From Rahnella woolbedingensis (lineage in GTDB: Bacteria > Pseudomonadota > Gammaproteobacteria > Enterobacterales > Enterobacteriaceae): DNA of 64,000 nucleotides. The stretch's first letter is position 1, and each line of letters opens with the position of its first letter. The notes beneath the pieces were generated by a model. That model ran no database searches, was not told the origin of the DNA, and saw only the letters and a program-made list of their open reading frames with translations. The position numbers and the translations under genes are program-made. This document shows, piece after piece, positions 8,561 through 17,520 of this stretch. Where the stretch lies: contig NZ_RAHH01000012.1 in assembly GCF_003602095.1 (NCBI RefSeq), positions 105,963 through 169,962 on the forward strand, given 5' to 3'.

Positions 8561-11221
8561 TTATCCCGCTACGTGATATTTCAGCCGGTATTCTCCTGAG
8601 CCCACCTCTGCGGTAAACCCTTCTGCATTACGGATAAAATCAACGCCATCCGCTTCAAGCAATGTTTCACCGCCCGTCAGCACTACGGTGGCGGAAGTAT
8701 TCGCCGGAACCTTCACACAAAGATTCACTTCCTGACCACTGACTTCCCAGCGAACGCCTATTGCGCCATAAACCGACTGGTAACGAGTTTCCAGCCAGTT
8801 CAGACCGCCGCCGGTCAGCGGTTTAATGATGAAGTGCTTGAATCCTGGCTGCTCTTCGTCCGCTTCAATCCCCGCCGCCACGCGGTAAAGCCATTCGCCG
8901 ACCGCGCCGTAAGCGTAGTGATTGAAGGAATTCATGTCCGCGCTCCACATGCTGCCGTCCGGCTTAATGCCATCCCAGTGCTCCCAGATAGTGGTGGCAC
9001 CGGCTTTCACCTGATACAGCCATGACGGGAAATCGTCTTTCAGCAGCAAATCCCAGGCTTCCCTGATGCGACCATTCTGGCTCAGCGCGTGGCAGAAATA
9101 CGGCGTGCCGACAAAACCGGTGACCAGATGCCCGTTGTGTTCATTGAGCAATTCGACCAGTGTATCGGTTGTTTTCTGGCGAAATGCCTCAGGCACCAGA
9201 TTGAAATACAGCGCCAGAATGTGTGCGGTTTGCGTTCTGGCTGCCAGACGGCCGGAAGGCGTGAAGAATTCCTCCTGAAAACGTCTTACGATCGCCTGAT
9301 GCAGGGCATTGTAATGTTGATAGTCCGCATCGCGTTTCAGCACTTTGGCCGCTTTGGCGAATAATTGCGTGGAATAAGCGTAATACGCCGTGCAGGTCAG
9401 ATCGTTTGGCGTGACCCCGAAGTAACTGCCCTCTTTAGCGTCCAGCGCCACCCAGTCGCCGAACTGTAATTTATAGTGCCAGATATGGTTTTCGGCATGG
9501 GCTGTCATAAAATCAATCCAGCCTTTCATGCTGTCGTACTGATTTTCCAGCACCCGGGTATCGCCATACATCAGGTACATCGTCCACGGATTGATCACGG
9601 CTGCATCCGCCCACGCCGAGGCGGAATGGGTTCCGCCTTCTGACAGCAAACGGTCTTTGCCACAGTAGCCGGTCAGGATGTCCGGGATCACATGCGGTAC
9701 CCCGCCTTCTGGGGTCTGGTCATAACGAAGATCGGTCAGCCATTTGGCGAAGAAATTGCGGGTCTGCATCAGATAGCTCGCCGTTCGGCAAAAAATTTGC
9801 GCATCGCCCGTCCAGCCGAGACGTTCGTCACGCTGCGGGCAGTCCGTCGGCACATCAATAAAGTTACCTTTCAGCCCCCACAAAATATTGTGATGTAACT
9901 GATTCAGACCCGGATTTGAGCAGGCAAAATAACCGGTCTGTTCCATAGCGGAATGCAAAACAATGGCTGTGAAATTATTCAGATCCAGCGCCGCCGGATA
10001 CTGCTCTACTTTCACGTAGCGGAATCCCTGCCAGGTAAAGTGCGGATGCCAGATTTCTTCGCCCTCACCTTTGAGCACATACTCCGTGCGCTGCGTGGCT
10101 GTCCGCAGGTTATCCAGATACACATTCCCTTGTGCGTCCAGCACTTCAAAATGGCGCAACACCACTTTATCCCCCGCGTTGCCGCAGACCTTAAACTCAA
10201 CCCAGCCGCTGAGGTTCTGACCGAAATCAATCACGGTGTCGCCCTGCGGCGTGGTGATAAGCTGAACCGGTTTGAGTTCTTCCATTTTTCTGACGGTGTT
10301 ACTTCCCTGCGCGACCAGCGTGGATTTTTCATGCGTCACCACACTCACCGGACGCCAGCCGTCCGCTGAAAAACCTTTCGCGCACCAGCCGGAGATTTCC
10401 CTGCGCGCATCATAAATTTCACCGTCATAAATTTCTGAAAACAGAATGGCGGAATCATGCGCTTTCCAGCTTTCATCGCTGACCACAATATCCTGCGATC
10501 CATCTTTATAATTAATAACCAGCCGGGAAATAAGCGCAGTTTGTTCGCCATAATAATTCCGATGACGGCTGAAGCCCATATCTCCTTTGTACCAGCCAGC
10601 ACCGGTTATTGCGCCGAGGACATTTTCACCCTTTTCCAAAATATCGGTCAGATTATAGGTTTGATAAAGTAAGTGATTGTGATAACTCGTCCAGCCCGGT
10701 GTCAGGGCATCTTCTCCGATTTTACGGCCATTGAGATGTAATTCATAAAGCCCCAGCGCGCTGACATGAATAAACGCTGACTGAATATCTTGCGCACGGT
10801 TGAGGACAAATGATTTTCGCAATAATGTCCCAGCGGAATGATCTTTATCGACGGGCGTTTCGGCAGAGATAAATTCAGCCTGCCATTCGTGGGGGTAAAG
10901 CACGCCGGAAATCATTTCAGCGGCCGGACTCCAGTTGCTGGTCTTGCCATAATTATCCCGCACCTGAACGCGAATAAAATAGTGCTGCGAGGACGTCATC
11001 ATCAGTTCAGTCAGTGCGACATTATTCGATGATTCACATTCCTGCCATTCACCGTGAAGCAAAATAGGATCGAAACTCTGTTCATGACTGACCTGGATCC
11101 GATATGCAGTTTGCCGGACGTTCCTGTCAGCACTTTCAATTTTCCAGCCCAGTACAGGAAGTTCCTGCACACCTGATAATGCGGACTCCTGATTGAGTGT
11201 AAGTCGGGTGACTGCAAGCAT
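8561..11221 (-). CDS. Alpha-L-rhamnosidase, glycoside hydrolase family 78
   Basis: This 886-residue GH78 enzyme hydrolyses terminal alpha-L-rhamnose from rhamnosides such as plant flavonoid glycosides or rhamnogalacturonan fragments. N-terminal beta domains (residues about 1-330) precede the (alpha/alpha)6 catalytic domain. That domain has the signature DCPQRDERLGWTGD near residue 460, carrying the catalytic acid residues, and WEHWDGIKPDGSM near 745, followed by the C-terminal beta domain. There is no signal peptide, so it acts in the cytoplasm on imported substrates. It has a good ribosome site (GAGGAG) and lies 45 bases downstream of the MFS transporter gene, in the same operon. An AraC-type regulator lies just upstream. 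Confidence 0.93.
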   Translation of the reverse strand: MLAVTRLTLNQESALSGVQELPVLGWKIESADRNVRQTAYRIQVSHEQSFDPILLHGEWQECESSNNVALTELMMTSSQHYFIRVQVRDNYGKTSNWSPAAEMISGVLYPHEWQAEFISAETPVDKDHSAGTLLRKSFVLNRAQDIQSAFIHVSALGLYELHLNGRKIGEDALTPGWTSYHNHLLYQTYNLTDILEKGENVLGAITGAGWYKGDMGFSRHRNYYGEQTALISRLVINYKDGSQDIVVSDESWKAHDSAILFSEIYDGEIYDARREISGWCAKGFSADGWRPVSVVTHEKSTLVAQGSNTVRKMEELKPVQLITTPQGDTVIDFGQNLSGWVEFKVCGNAGDKVVLRHFEVLDAQGNVYLDNLRTATQRTEYVLKGEGEEIWHPHFTWQGFRYVKVEQYPAALDLNNFTAIVLHSAMEQTGYFACSNPGLNQLHHNILWGLKGNFIDVPTDCPQRDERLGWTGDAQIFCRTASYLMQTRNFFAKWLTDLRYDQTPEGGVPHVIPDILTGYCGKDRLLSEGGTHSASAWADAAVINPWTMYLMYGDTRVLENQYDSMKGWIDFMTAHAENHIWHYKLQFGDWVALDAKEGSYFGVTPNDLTCTAYYAYSTQLFAKAAKVLKRDADYQHYNALHQAIVRRFQEEFFTPSGRLAARTQTAHILALYFNLVPEAFRQKTTDTLVELLNEHNGHLVTGFVGTPYFCHALSQNGRIREAWDLLLKDDFPSWLYQVKAGATTIWEHWDGIKPDGSMWSADMNSFNHYAYGAVGEWLYRVAAGIEADEEQPGFKHFIIKPLTGGGLNWLETRYQSVYGAIGVRWEVSGQEVNLCVKVPANTSATVVLTGGETLLEADGVDFIRNAEGFTAEVGSGEYRLKYHVAG

Positions 11222-11266
11222 AATTCGTGACTCCTCATGTAATATTCTGAGTAATTAAATAAATAA

Positions 11267-12565
11267 CTAAAGTTGTTTTATGGCAGAAGCCGGATATTCG
11301 GACGCGGGTTCTTTAATAAGCACACCGGCTTCGCTGTTAAATTCGTTTCGTTGTTTGCCGTGGAAACAGATCCAGCCGATGAATAACCCGCACGCCACCG
11401 TCGCGGATAACAGGGAATAAAGCACCTGAGGCCCGGCTTCGAGCAACAGCGGCGTAATAAATGCCAGCACGCCGCATAATAATCTGGAGACTGCCACGAT
11501 CACGCCTTGTGCCGTTGATCGCAGCATGGTCGGGAAGGATTCCTGCGACCAGATTTTCATTATTCCTTCAAAGGCCAGTCCGCTGCCGATCGCGGTGAAG
11601 AATAAACAACAGAACCAGGAAACCGGCGAGAAATTAAATATTACCGGCAGGAAGAATCCGCCCGCGAAACAAAAGGCACCCAGAATAAATGCCGGAATAC
11701 GTCCTGGCGTATCAACAAACCGCATAAACATAATCCCAGAAAATACCCCGACCGGCATTGTCAGCAAGTTCCACATTGAATTCTGTTCGACAGAAATCCC
11801 CACTACATTCACCGCAATATACGTGCCGAACTGACCGCCGGTATTCGCCGCGAGATTAGTAAAAGCGTAGAACAGGCACAGAGCAATAAACGGCCACAGA
11901 TACTTTCCGTGCAGGAGATCTTTAAACGCCGCTTTTTGCGCGCGCACCGTCACAATGCCCGCCCGCCGTTCGTTACGCGCCGTCAGCCATAAAGGCGATT
12001 CCGGAATTGTGCAGCGCAAAGCCAGCAAAACGACAGCCACGGTGCAGACATGCAGATACATAATCTGCGCGCCGGGGCGTCCCCATCCGCCGACGATGGA
12101 TGAAATCGCCATCGTGGTGCCAATGCCTAAAAACCACAGCAGGTTCGACAATCCGATAATCTTGCCGCGATTTTTATCGGTTGCCGCTTCGGCAATTGTC
12201 GCCAGAGAAACCGGTAAATCCGCGCCCGTTGCCAGCCCGACCAGCAACGTACCGGCCAGCAACAGCGGGAAGGTATCGCCGAATGCCAGCAATAACGTGC
12301 CGGTAATAATCATCGCCATCGTAGCAATAAACACTTTGCGTCTGCCGTAACAGTCGCCCAGTCTTCCGCCTGTCAGTGCGCCCAGCGCAATGCTCAGCGT
12401 TAATATTCCGGAAAGTATGCCTATCTGAACAACAGTGGTGCCGATCGTTTTCTGATATATCACCAGCGCAGTTCCGTTTGAAACAATCGCGGCAGAATCA
12501 ATATATGACGCCATACCGGATACCACCCCGACGTACCAGGGATTGAGTTGTTTAGTGGTTGACAT
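11267..12565 (-). CDS. MFS sugar/rhamnoside importer
   Basis: This 432-residue major facilitator has about 12 hydrophobic segments. Sugar-porter-like signatures include GGRLGDCYGRRKVF between the second and third helices (near residue 67) and PESPLWL in the central loop. It lies directly upstream of the cytoplasmic rhamnosidase, so the likely cargo is a rhamnose-containing glycoside; that is inference from context, and the family also carries inositol and hexoses. The start has a clear ribosome site (GAAGGA). It is transcribed with the rhamnosidase, probably under the adjacent AraC regulator. Confidence 0.85.
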   Translation of the reverse strand: MSTTKQLNPWYVGVVSGMASYIDSAAIVSNGTALVIYQKTIGTTVVQIGILSGILTLSIALGALTGGRLGDCYGRRKVFIATMAMIITGTLLLAFGDTFPLLLAGTLLVGLATGADLPVSLATIAEAATDKNRGKIIGLSNLLWFLGIGTTMAISSIVGGWGRPGAQIMYLHVCTVAVVLLALRCTIPESPLWLTARNERRAGIVTVRAQKAAFKDLLHGKYLWPFIALCLFYAFTNLAANTGGQFGTYIAVNVVGISVEQNSMWNLLTMPVGVFSGIMFMRFVDTPGRIPAFILGAFCFAGGFFLPVIFNFSPVSWFCCLFFTAIGSGLAFEGIMKIWSQESFPTMLRSTAQGVIVAVSRLLCGVLAFITPLLLEAGPQVLYSLLSATVACGLFIGWICFHGKQRNEFNSEAGVLIKEPASEYPASAIKQL

Positions 12566-12667
12566 AATTATGTCCTTCAGAGGTAACGGTGAATTAATGA
12601 GTCCGTGAGAGATCCTTTCCTTTACTGTTCTTATGATTATTTATTACTGCTGATAAATATCGCGACC

Positions 12668-13540
12668 TTATAAACCTTTCGGCGTTGCAATAACACTGTT
12701 ACTCACCCGCATCCGTTCCTGAGTGGGGGTGCGGTTGAATTGTTTCTTGTAAGCTTCCGTTAATCTGGATGTGGTGGAAAATCCGCATAATGTAGCTATT
12801 TTCCCGATAGTTAAATCAGAGGTGCGAAGTAATTCCTGCGTCTTCAATAACCGATAACGCTGCTGGAACTTCTCTGGCGTATATCCGGTGATTTCTTTTA
12901 CAAACCGGAACATGGTTCTTTTGGCCACGCCACTTTCTTCACACAAATAATTCCAGTTAATACTGCACGTATAATTCTCGCGCAAATAGTTGAGTAAATG
13001 TCGCTTGCCGGAATCTGTCGGGCTGATACGGTATTCCCTGCGTGTGGCACACTGATACAACATGACAATCATTGATAATAAATAGGACTCCGCCGTAGCA
13101 AAGTAAGTATTGTCATAACGGGCATCACACCGGCGAGTTATTTTATCGGTCAGCTCAATAACTTTCGCCAGTTCTTCATCCGTTAAGCCGGCGCGACGTT
13201 TTTTCATCGAGGCTGTATAGTCTTTAATTCCCGCCGTCAGCACGCCGATATTACTGATAAAATGAAACGGCCGCTCTGTGTGTAACAAAATATTGGTGAT
13301 CGATAAATTATTGGTGGATTCATAACAGTGAACGTCATGCGCGCTGACGATGAAAAAATCACCTTTATGAATAAATTCCGCCTGATCGTTAATGATATGA
13401 AATCCGCTGCCATTACGCACAATAACCAGCTCATCAAACTCATGCTCATGGACATCTTCCATCGACTGACAGTTCATATCGAATAAACTAAAAGCATGAT
13501 GTTCTGACTGAAAGAAATCACTGACCTTAAGTGTTTTCAT
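12668..13540 (-). CDS. AraC-family regulator, RhaS/RhaR-like
   Basis: This 290-residue regulator has an N-terminal cupin-type sensor (EHEFDELVIVRNGSGFHIINDQ, residues about 32-53) much like the sugar-binding domain of RhaS and RhaR. The C-terminal double helix-turn-helix domain (about residues 185-280) contains GKIATLCGFSTTSRLTEAYKK. It is encoded on the same strand and 102 bases upstream of the MFS-rhamnosidase pair, so it is the probable activator of that cassette in response to rhamnose or a rhamnoside. Ligand identity is inference from similarity and neighbourhood. Confidence 0.87.
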   Translation of the reverse strand: MKTLKVSDFFQSEHHAFSLFDMNCQSMEDVHEHEFDELVIVRNGSGFHIINDQAEFIHKGDFFIVSAHDVHCYESTNNLSITNILLHTERPFHFISNIGVLTAGIKDYTASMKKRRAGLTDEELAKVIELTDKITRRCDARYDNTYFATAESYLLSMIVMLYQCATRREYRISPTDSGKRHLLNYLRENYTCSINWNYLCEESGVAKRTMFRFVKEITGYTPEKFQQRYRLLKTQELLRTSDLTIGKIATLCGFSTTSRLTEAYKKQFNRTPTQERMRVSNSVIATPKGL

Positions 13541-13730
13541 GCATTCACCGAACCTATAATTAATATTACCGGCTTGCTATTTTCGAGCATCATTAAATAT
13601 ATCCTGTCGATAAAAAGATTAGACCGTAATAATTATGACAAGTCTATACGACGAACTGGCACTGTGGCGTAACTGCCCGTGACGTTTGTTTCATTTTTGT
13701 ATCAGAAATCCCATTTCAGGATCACATGAC

Positions 13731-13758
13731 AAAAAAATGCGCAGACTGAGCTGCGCAT
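13731..13758 (-). terminator. Terminator downstream of the GntR regulator
   Basis: Read on the minus strand, an 8-bp GC-rich stem (ATGCGCAG / CTGCGCAT) with a 6-base loop is followed by seven T residues. It separates the alginate-type operon from the araC-rhamnosidase cassette. The rest of the 13541-13789 gap has no gene and is AT-rich toward 13560-13640. Confidence 0.85.
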
Positions 13759-13789
13759 CGGGGACAAAATGAAACAGTTTCGCTGAACG

Positions 13790-14500
13790 TTACGCCTGAC
13801 TCAGCCGATGCTTATGCCCTTTCATCAGGCTGAGCGACGCTGAAAATGCGGCACCTTCATCTCCGGCCATAATGGCTTCATAAATCCTTTTATGCTCATT
13901 CAGGCACATGCCGCCTTCTTTTGAGGAATACTCAAAGAACCATTTGAAAATGGTGGTCAGCACGTTGCCAAACGGCACGTAAAAACAGTTGCCGGAAGCA
14001 ATAAATATCATCCGGTGAAATTTGGTATCGATATCCACCCACTGCTCAGCATCAAAATTTTCAGCGACATGGCACATCTGGCGATAAATCCGCGAAAGTT
14101 CGATGCGCTGTTCTTTGCTGGCATTAACGGCGGCCAGCGCGGTGGCGTGCGGTTCGATAGCTTTGCGAAACTCCAGAAACTGGTGATAGATTTCTTCGGT
14201 CGCTTCCATGCCTTGCATCCATTCCAGCAGTTGCGGATCGAGCATGTTCCATTGCGCGCGCTCTTTAACGCGGGTACCAATTTTAGGACGCGACTCGAGT
14301 AATCCTTTCGAGGTCAGTAGTTTCAGCGCCTCGCGCAGCGCGGTGCGGCTGACGCCAAACTGTTCACCGAGCTCGATTTCACTCGGCAGGATGGCTCCCG
14401 ACGCCAGTTCGCCCGACAGAATTTTGCGGGCGATATCGCGGGCGATATGCGTATTCAGGCCACGGGTCATGCCTGCGGCGGTTTCAAACTGCATCGTCAT
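13790..14500 (-). CDS. GntR-family regulator with FCD domain
   Basis: This is a 236-residue transcription factor. The N-terminal winged helix (ILPSEIELGEQFGVSRTALREALKLL, in the usual GntR position at residues about 38-63) is followed by an FCD ligand/metal-binding domain with the helical Asp/His pattern (DTKFHRMIF near 160, and EHKRIYEAI and GHKHRL near the end). FCD regulators of this kind (DgoR, UxuR, ExuR types) usually repress sugar-acid catabolism and release DNA on binding a pathway intermediate. It lies 94 bases downstream of the SDR gene, so it is the likely local regulator of the alginate-type genes, perhaps sensing DEH or ketodeoxygluconate (inference). The start may be six bases further in, at the next ATG. 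Confidence 0.87.
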   Translation of the reverse strand: MTMQFETAAGMTRGLNTHIARDIARKILSGELASGAILPSEIELGEQFGVSRTALREALKLLTSKGLLESRPKIGTRVKERAQWNMLDPQLLEWMQGMEATEEIYHQFLEFRKAIEPHATALAAVNASKEQRIELSRIYRQMCHVAENFDAEQWVDIDTKFHRMIFIASGNCFYVPFGNVLTTIFKWFFEYSSKEGGMCLNEHKRIYEAIMAGDEGAAFSASLSLMKGHKHRLSQA

Positions 14501-14594
14501 ATTCTTCCCTTTTTACTGTGCAGATTGCCGACATCATAGTTCAGGCGACGGCGCGCTGCATGCGCCCGCCGCACTGAAACGCCCAAACTGTGCG

Positions 14595-15371
14595 CTATGG
14601 CGCCATCTGGCCGCCATTAACGTCTAATATCTGTCCGGTGATGTAACCGCTACAGGCGTGCGAAGCGAAAAACAGGTACGACGGTGCCAGTTCTTCAGAG
14701 GTGCCGAAACGCCCCATCGCAATAGAACCGGCGATTTTCTCGCGCACTTCCGCACTTTTATCCGCGTGAAAAACGGTGTCGATAGTACCCGGTGCGATCA
14801 CGTTGAAGCGGATATTGTCTTTGGTGAATTCCTTCACCCAGTTACGATGCACGTTGTGCAGCCAGGCTTTTGACGCCGCGTACAGGCTGGCTCCCGGCCC
14901 GCCGCCTTCGCGTCCGGCAATCGAACCGGTACTGATCACCGACGTGGTTTTGCCGCTCTGTTTCGCCGCATGACGTAAATGCGGGATGGCAAATTTTGTC
15001 ACCATCAGCGCCGAACGGGCGTTTAAGTCCATGACATGGTCGTAAAATTCGTCGTCGATATTTTCCAGCCCCTGACGTCCGCCCAGACCGCCCGCGTTAT
15101 TGATAAGCACGTCGATGCCGCCAAAACGTTCGACAAAGTTGGCTACCAGCGCTTCGCACTCAGCCGATTTCGTCACATCTGCGCCGAAGTACACCACTTC
15201 GCCGCCATTTTTAGCAATCTCTGCCGCCAGTTTATCGAGACTGGCATCATGGCGATGGCCGTTAATCCCGACCTTCGCGCCCGCCGCAGCAAATGCCTGC
15301 GCCGCGGCGAGACCGATACCTTTGGTTGAACCGGTAATCAAAACACGCTGACCTTTCAAATCGTTAAACAT
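14595..15371 (-). CDS. SDR oxidoreductase, probable DEH reductase
   Basis: This 258-residue short-chain dehydrogenase has the NAD(P) motif TGSTKGIG (about residues 14-21), NNAGG and STGSIAG with the catalytic Ser. The YAASK Tyr/Lys pair and a C-terminal SGYITGQILDVNGGQ complete the fold. As I recall them, its start (MFNDLKGQRVLITGS) and end strongly resemble the Sphingomonas A1-R enzyme, which reduces 4-deoxy-L-erythro-5-hexoseulose uronate (DEH, the final alginate lyase product) to 2-keto-3-deoxy-D-gluconate. It starts 10 bases after the PL17-like lyase gene, exactly where a DEH reductase would be expected. Cofactor preference cannot be settled by eye. Confidence 0.85.
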   Translation of the reverse strand: MFNDLKGQRVLITGSTKGIGLAAAQAFAAAGAKVGINGHRHDASLDKLAAEIAKNGGEVVYFGADVTKSAECEALVANFVERFGGIDVLINNAGGLGGRQGLENIDDEFYDHVMDLNARSALMVTKFAIPHLRHAAKQSGKTTSVISTGSIAGREGGGPGASLYAASKAWLHNVHRNWVKEFTKDNIRFNVIAPGTIDTVFHADKSAEVREKIAGSIAMGRFGTSEELAPSYLFFASHACSGYITGQILDVNGGQMAP

Positions 15372-15381
15372 AATGACTCCT

Positions 15382-17520
15382 TTATGATTCAGGGATGTTC
15401 AGAGGTGAGACGGATTGCCACGCCACGCTGAACGCGTCTTGCGCTGCCGGTGCGGCGCGGTTGCTGATGCGAACGTTCAACGTCCGGCTGGCGGCAAAGA
15501 AAATATTCAGTTCGGTTTGTTCGTCGTCATAACTGACCACGCTGACACGCTCCACCTTGCCGCGTGCATCGAGGGATGTTTCAGTCGCTTCATCGAAAAC
15601 ACCGTGCGTTTCAAACACGCTGGCAAAAATGGCGTTCGTGCCGTGCGTTCGCAGCAGTAAAGCCGGTTCGCTGCGCAGATTGAAATGCGGATCGTTCGCG
15701 CCGGTGCGCGCCATAATCAGCTCGCCGCCTTCAGGGAATGCGCTGACCAGCGTGTGGTAACTGTCGCCATCAAGCCAGCTGAATAACGCCGAATCACCGG
15801 CTGCAATTTGCGCACGCGCGCAATCCCATAAATGCTGATAACCGTGGTCTTCGCCCAGCGGTTTCAGCGTGCTGGCGGCTTTCAGCGCGACGTCTGTGCG
15901 GACAAATTGCCCGAGATGATGCAGGCAATAATCGTAACGATGTGGCTGTGCGCTGTTCAGCCGGAAGACGTCCACTATCAGGGGTGATGAAAGTTCCGGC
16001 AGGCTGAGCATCAGTACCGTACGTTGCTGACCGACACCTGGCGTGTAGTTTTTCAACCGGGCGCTCATGCCCTGTTCTGCCGGATTTTTCGTCACGAAGA
16101 AATGCGGTTCGCCCCAGCGTTTTTCGGCTTCCAGACTGTCGCCGTGATTCTGACTTTGCCCGTCAACGACCACGGTGTTGTGTGCGACCGTCTGTTTGCA
16201 GTAGCTGTTATTTTCAGGGATGTAGCGCCCGCCGAATTTTGGCTCGACGTTCACCCAGCGGCCAAAGCCGTAATCGCGCAGGAACTCGCGTCCGCGGCTG
16301 AAAAGGCTGAGATGCAGGCCGTCAAAGTGGCCGTGATTCAGTGCCGAATGCAGACGCGGAATGCTGCCATGCTGGCCGTACCACAGCAGCGCCATATCCT
16401 GATTTTCTGCGTCACTGCGCAAAATCCCGATCCCGCCCTGCGTCCCTTCGGGGCCATCGCGCAGTGCAACACTGCCCCAGTTCAGGGGTTGCGCAGGCGA
16501 TTTTTGCAGCGCGTCGGATAAGTCCAGCGCGCTGGCACTGACCCAAAGGGTGTGCTGTTGTTGCGCGGCGGCAATCCACTGCCGATTGTGGCCGTAACGG
16601 GAATAACAGACGCTGGCGGCGATCACTGCGCCGTCATCGCGGATATTGATGGTTTTGGATGAATCATTCAGCGCGGGCCAGGTACCGTCGGGGAAAGCCG
16701 TCAGCATCAGGGCTTCGCAGGTTTTGCGGATGATCTGGTCACGGAACCGGTAAATCTCTAATTCCGGCTGACGACGTTCAATCGCCTCGCTCAGTAACAG
16801 AAGCGGCCGCAACGCGAAACGATGATAATACGGCCCTTCGATGTAATAACCGTCCGGCGAAAAAAGCTGGCTGAGTTGGGCAAAGAACCCGCCGCTTTCG
16901 CTGTCACCTTTCAGGCCGTACAGCGCCTTTTCCACCAGCGAAGAGTCGCCCAGCACATAACCGCTGATGGCCGCAGCTGCCACTGACCAGATGCCGTGGT
17001 TATGCACGATATCGAAATCTTGGGTATGCTGGTGCAGCGCATCATCCGCCATCACCCGAAACAAATTCACTTCAATATGTTCCCGCTGAGCGGCATCGAG
17101 CGACGGCATCAGGCAGTGATAGCCTTCGACGGCGTACAGCCAGAACATGTTTTCATTGAGTGTCTGATGGAATAAACGGCCTGGCGAATTACTGTCTTTG
17201 CTGGTGGCACTGCCGAGCGCCGGATAAACCGCGGCATAACCGTTCAGCAGCGCCAGCGCGTAATCGAAATAACGCGTTTCACCGGTGATCAGAAATAAAC
17301 GTCCGGCCAGATTTATGCCCAGATAATTTTGCTTGTGCTGTGTATGCTCCTGACCGCCCGCCTCGCCGTGACCGGGAATGTTCAGCGGTTGCGCGAGCAT
17401 CTTTTCCAGCGTGGTGATTTGCGCCCGCAGCGCCGCACCCAGCAGGGAATCCGCATCCAGCTGATCACGGAGCTTCTCCGCTTCGCTGATGCTTATGAGT
17501 AATGGCTGCCAGTGATTCAT
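15382..17520 (-). CDS. Oligoalginate lyase, PL17-like (heparinase II/III fold)
   Basis: This 712-residue polysaccharide lyase has an N-terminal (alpha/alpha) toroid with the conserved blocks SPGRLFHQTLNENMFWLYA, HNHGIWS (about residue 171) and SPDGYYIEGPYYHRF (about 245). The heparinase II/III beta-sandwich domain follows, with NHGHFDGLHLSLF near residue 392. These blocks match PL17 exolytic oligoalginate lyases, which release unsaturated monosaccharide that becomes DEH. No signal peptide is seen, implying cytoplasmic or periplasm-independent action on imported oligomers. Its ATG overlaps the upstream lyase stop (ATGA). A glucuronan- or heparin-type substrate is the main alternative; the DEH-reductase-like neighbour favours alginate. 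Confidence 0.85.
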   Translation of the reverse strand: MNHWQPLLISISEAEKLRDQLDADSLLGAALRAQITTLEKMLAQPLNIPGHGEAGGQEHTQHKQNYLGINLAGRLFLITGETRYFDYALALLNGYAAVYPALGSATSKDSNSPGRLFHQTLNENMFWLYAVEGYHCLMPSLDAAQREHIEVNLFRVMADDALHQHTQDFDIVHNHGIWSVAAAAISGYVLGDSSLVEKALYGLKGDSESGGFFAQLSQLFSPDGYYIEGPYYHRFALRPLLLLSEAIERRQPELEIYRFRDQIIRKTCEALMLTAFPDGTWPALNDSSKTINIRDDGAVIAASVCYSRYGHNRQWIAAAQQQHTLWVSASALDLSDALQKSPAQPLNWGSVALRDGPEGTQGGIGILRSDAENQDMALLWYGQHGSIPRLHSALNHGHFDGLHLSLFSRGREFLRDYGFGRWVNVEPKFGGRYIPENNSYCKQTVAHNTVVVDGQSQNHGDSLEAEKRWGEPHFFVTKNPAEQGMSARLKNYTPGVGQQRTVLMLSLPELSSPLIVDVFRLNSAQPHRYDYCLHHLGQFVRTDVALKAASTLKPLGEDHGYQHLWDCARAQIAAGDSALFSWLDGDSYHTLVSAFPEGGELIMARTGANDPHFNLRSEPALLLRTHGTNAIFASVFETHGVFDEATETSLDARGKVERVSVVSYDDEQTELNIFFAASRTLNVRISNRAAPAAQDAFSVAWQSVSPLNIPES

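Noticed and set aside
15382..17520. Reading the heparinase II/III-fold protein as a true heparin lyase
   Set aside because: The conserved blocks are those of PL17 oligoalginate lyases and the neighbour resembles a DEH reductase; no sulfatase or glycosaminoglycan gene is near.
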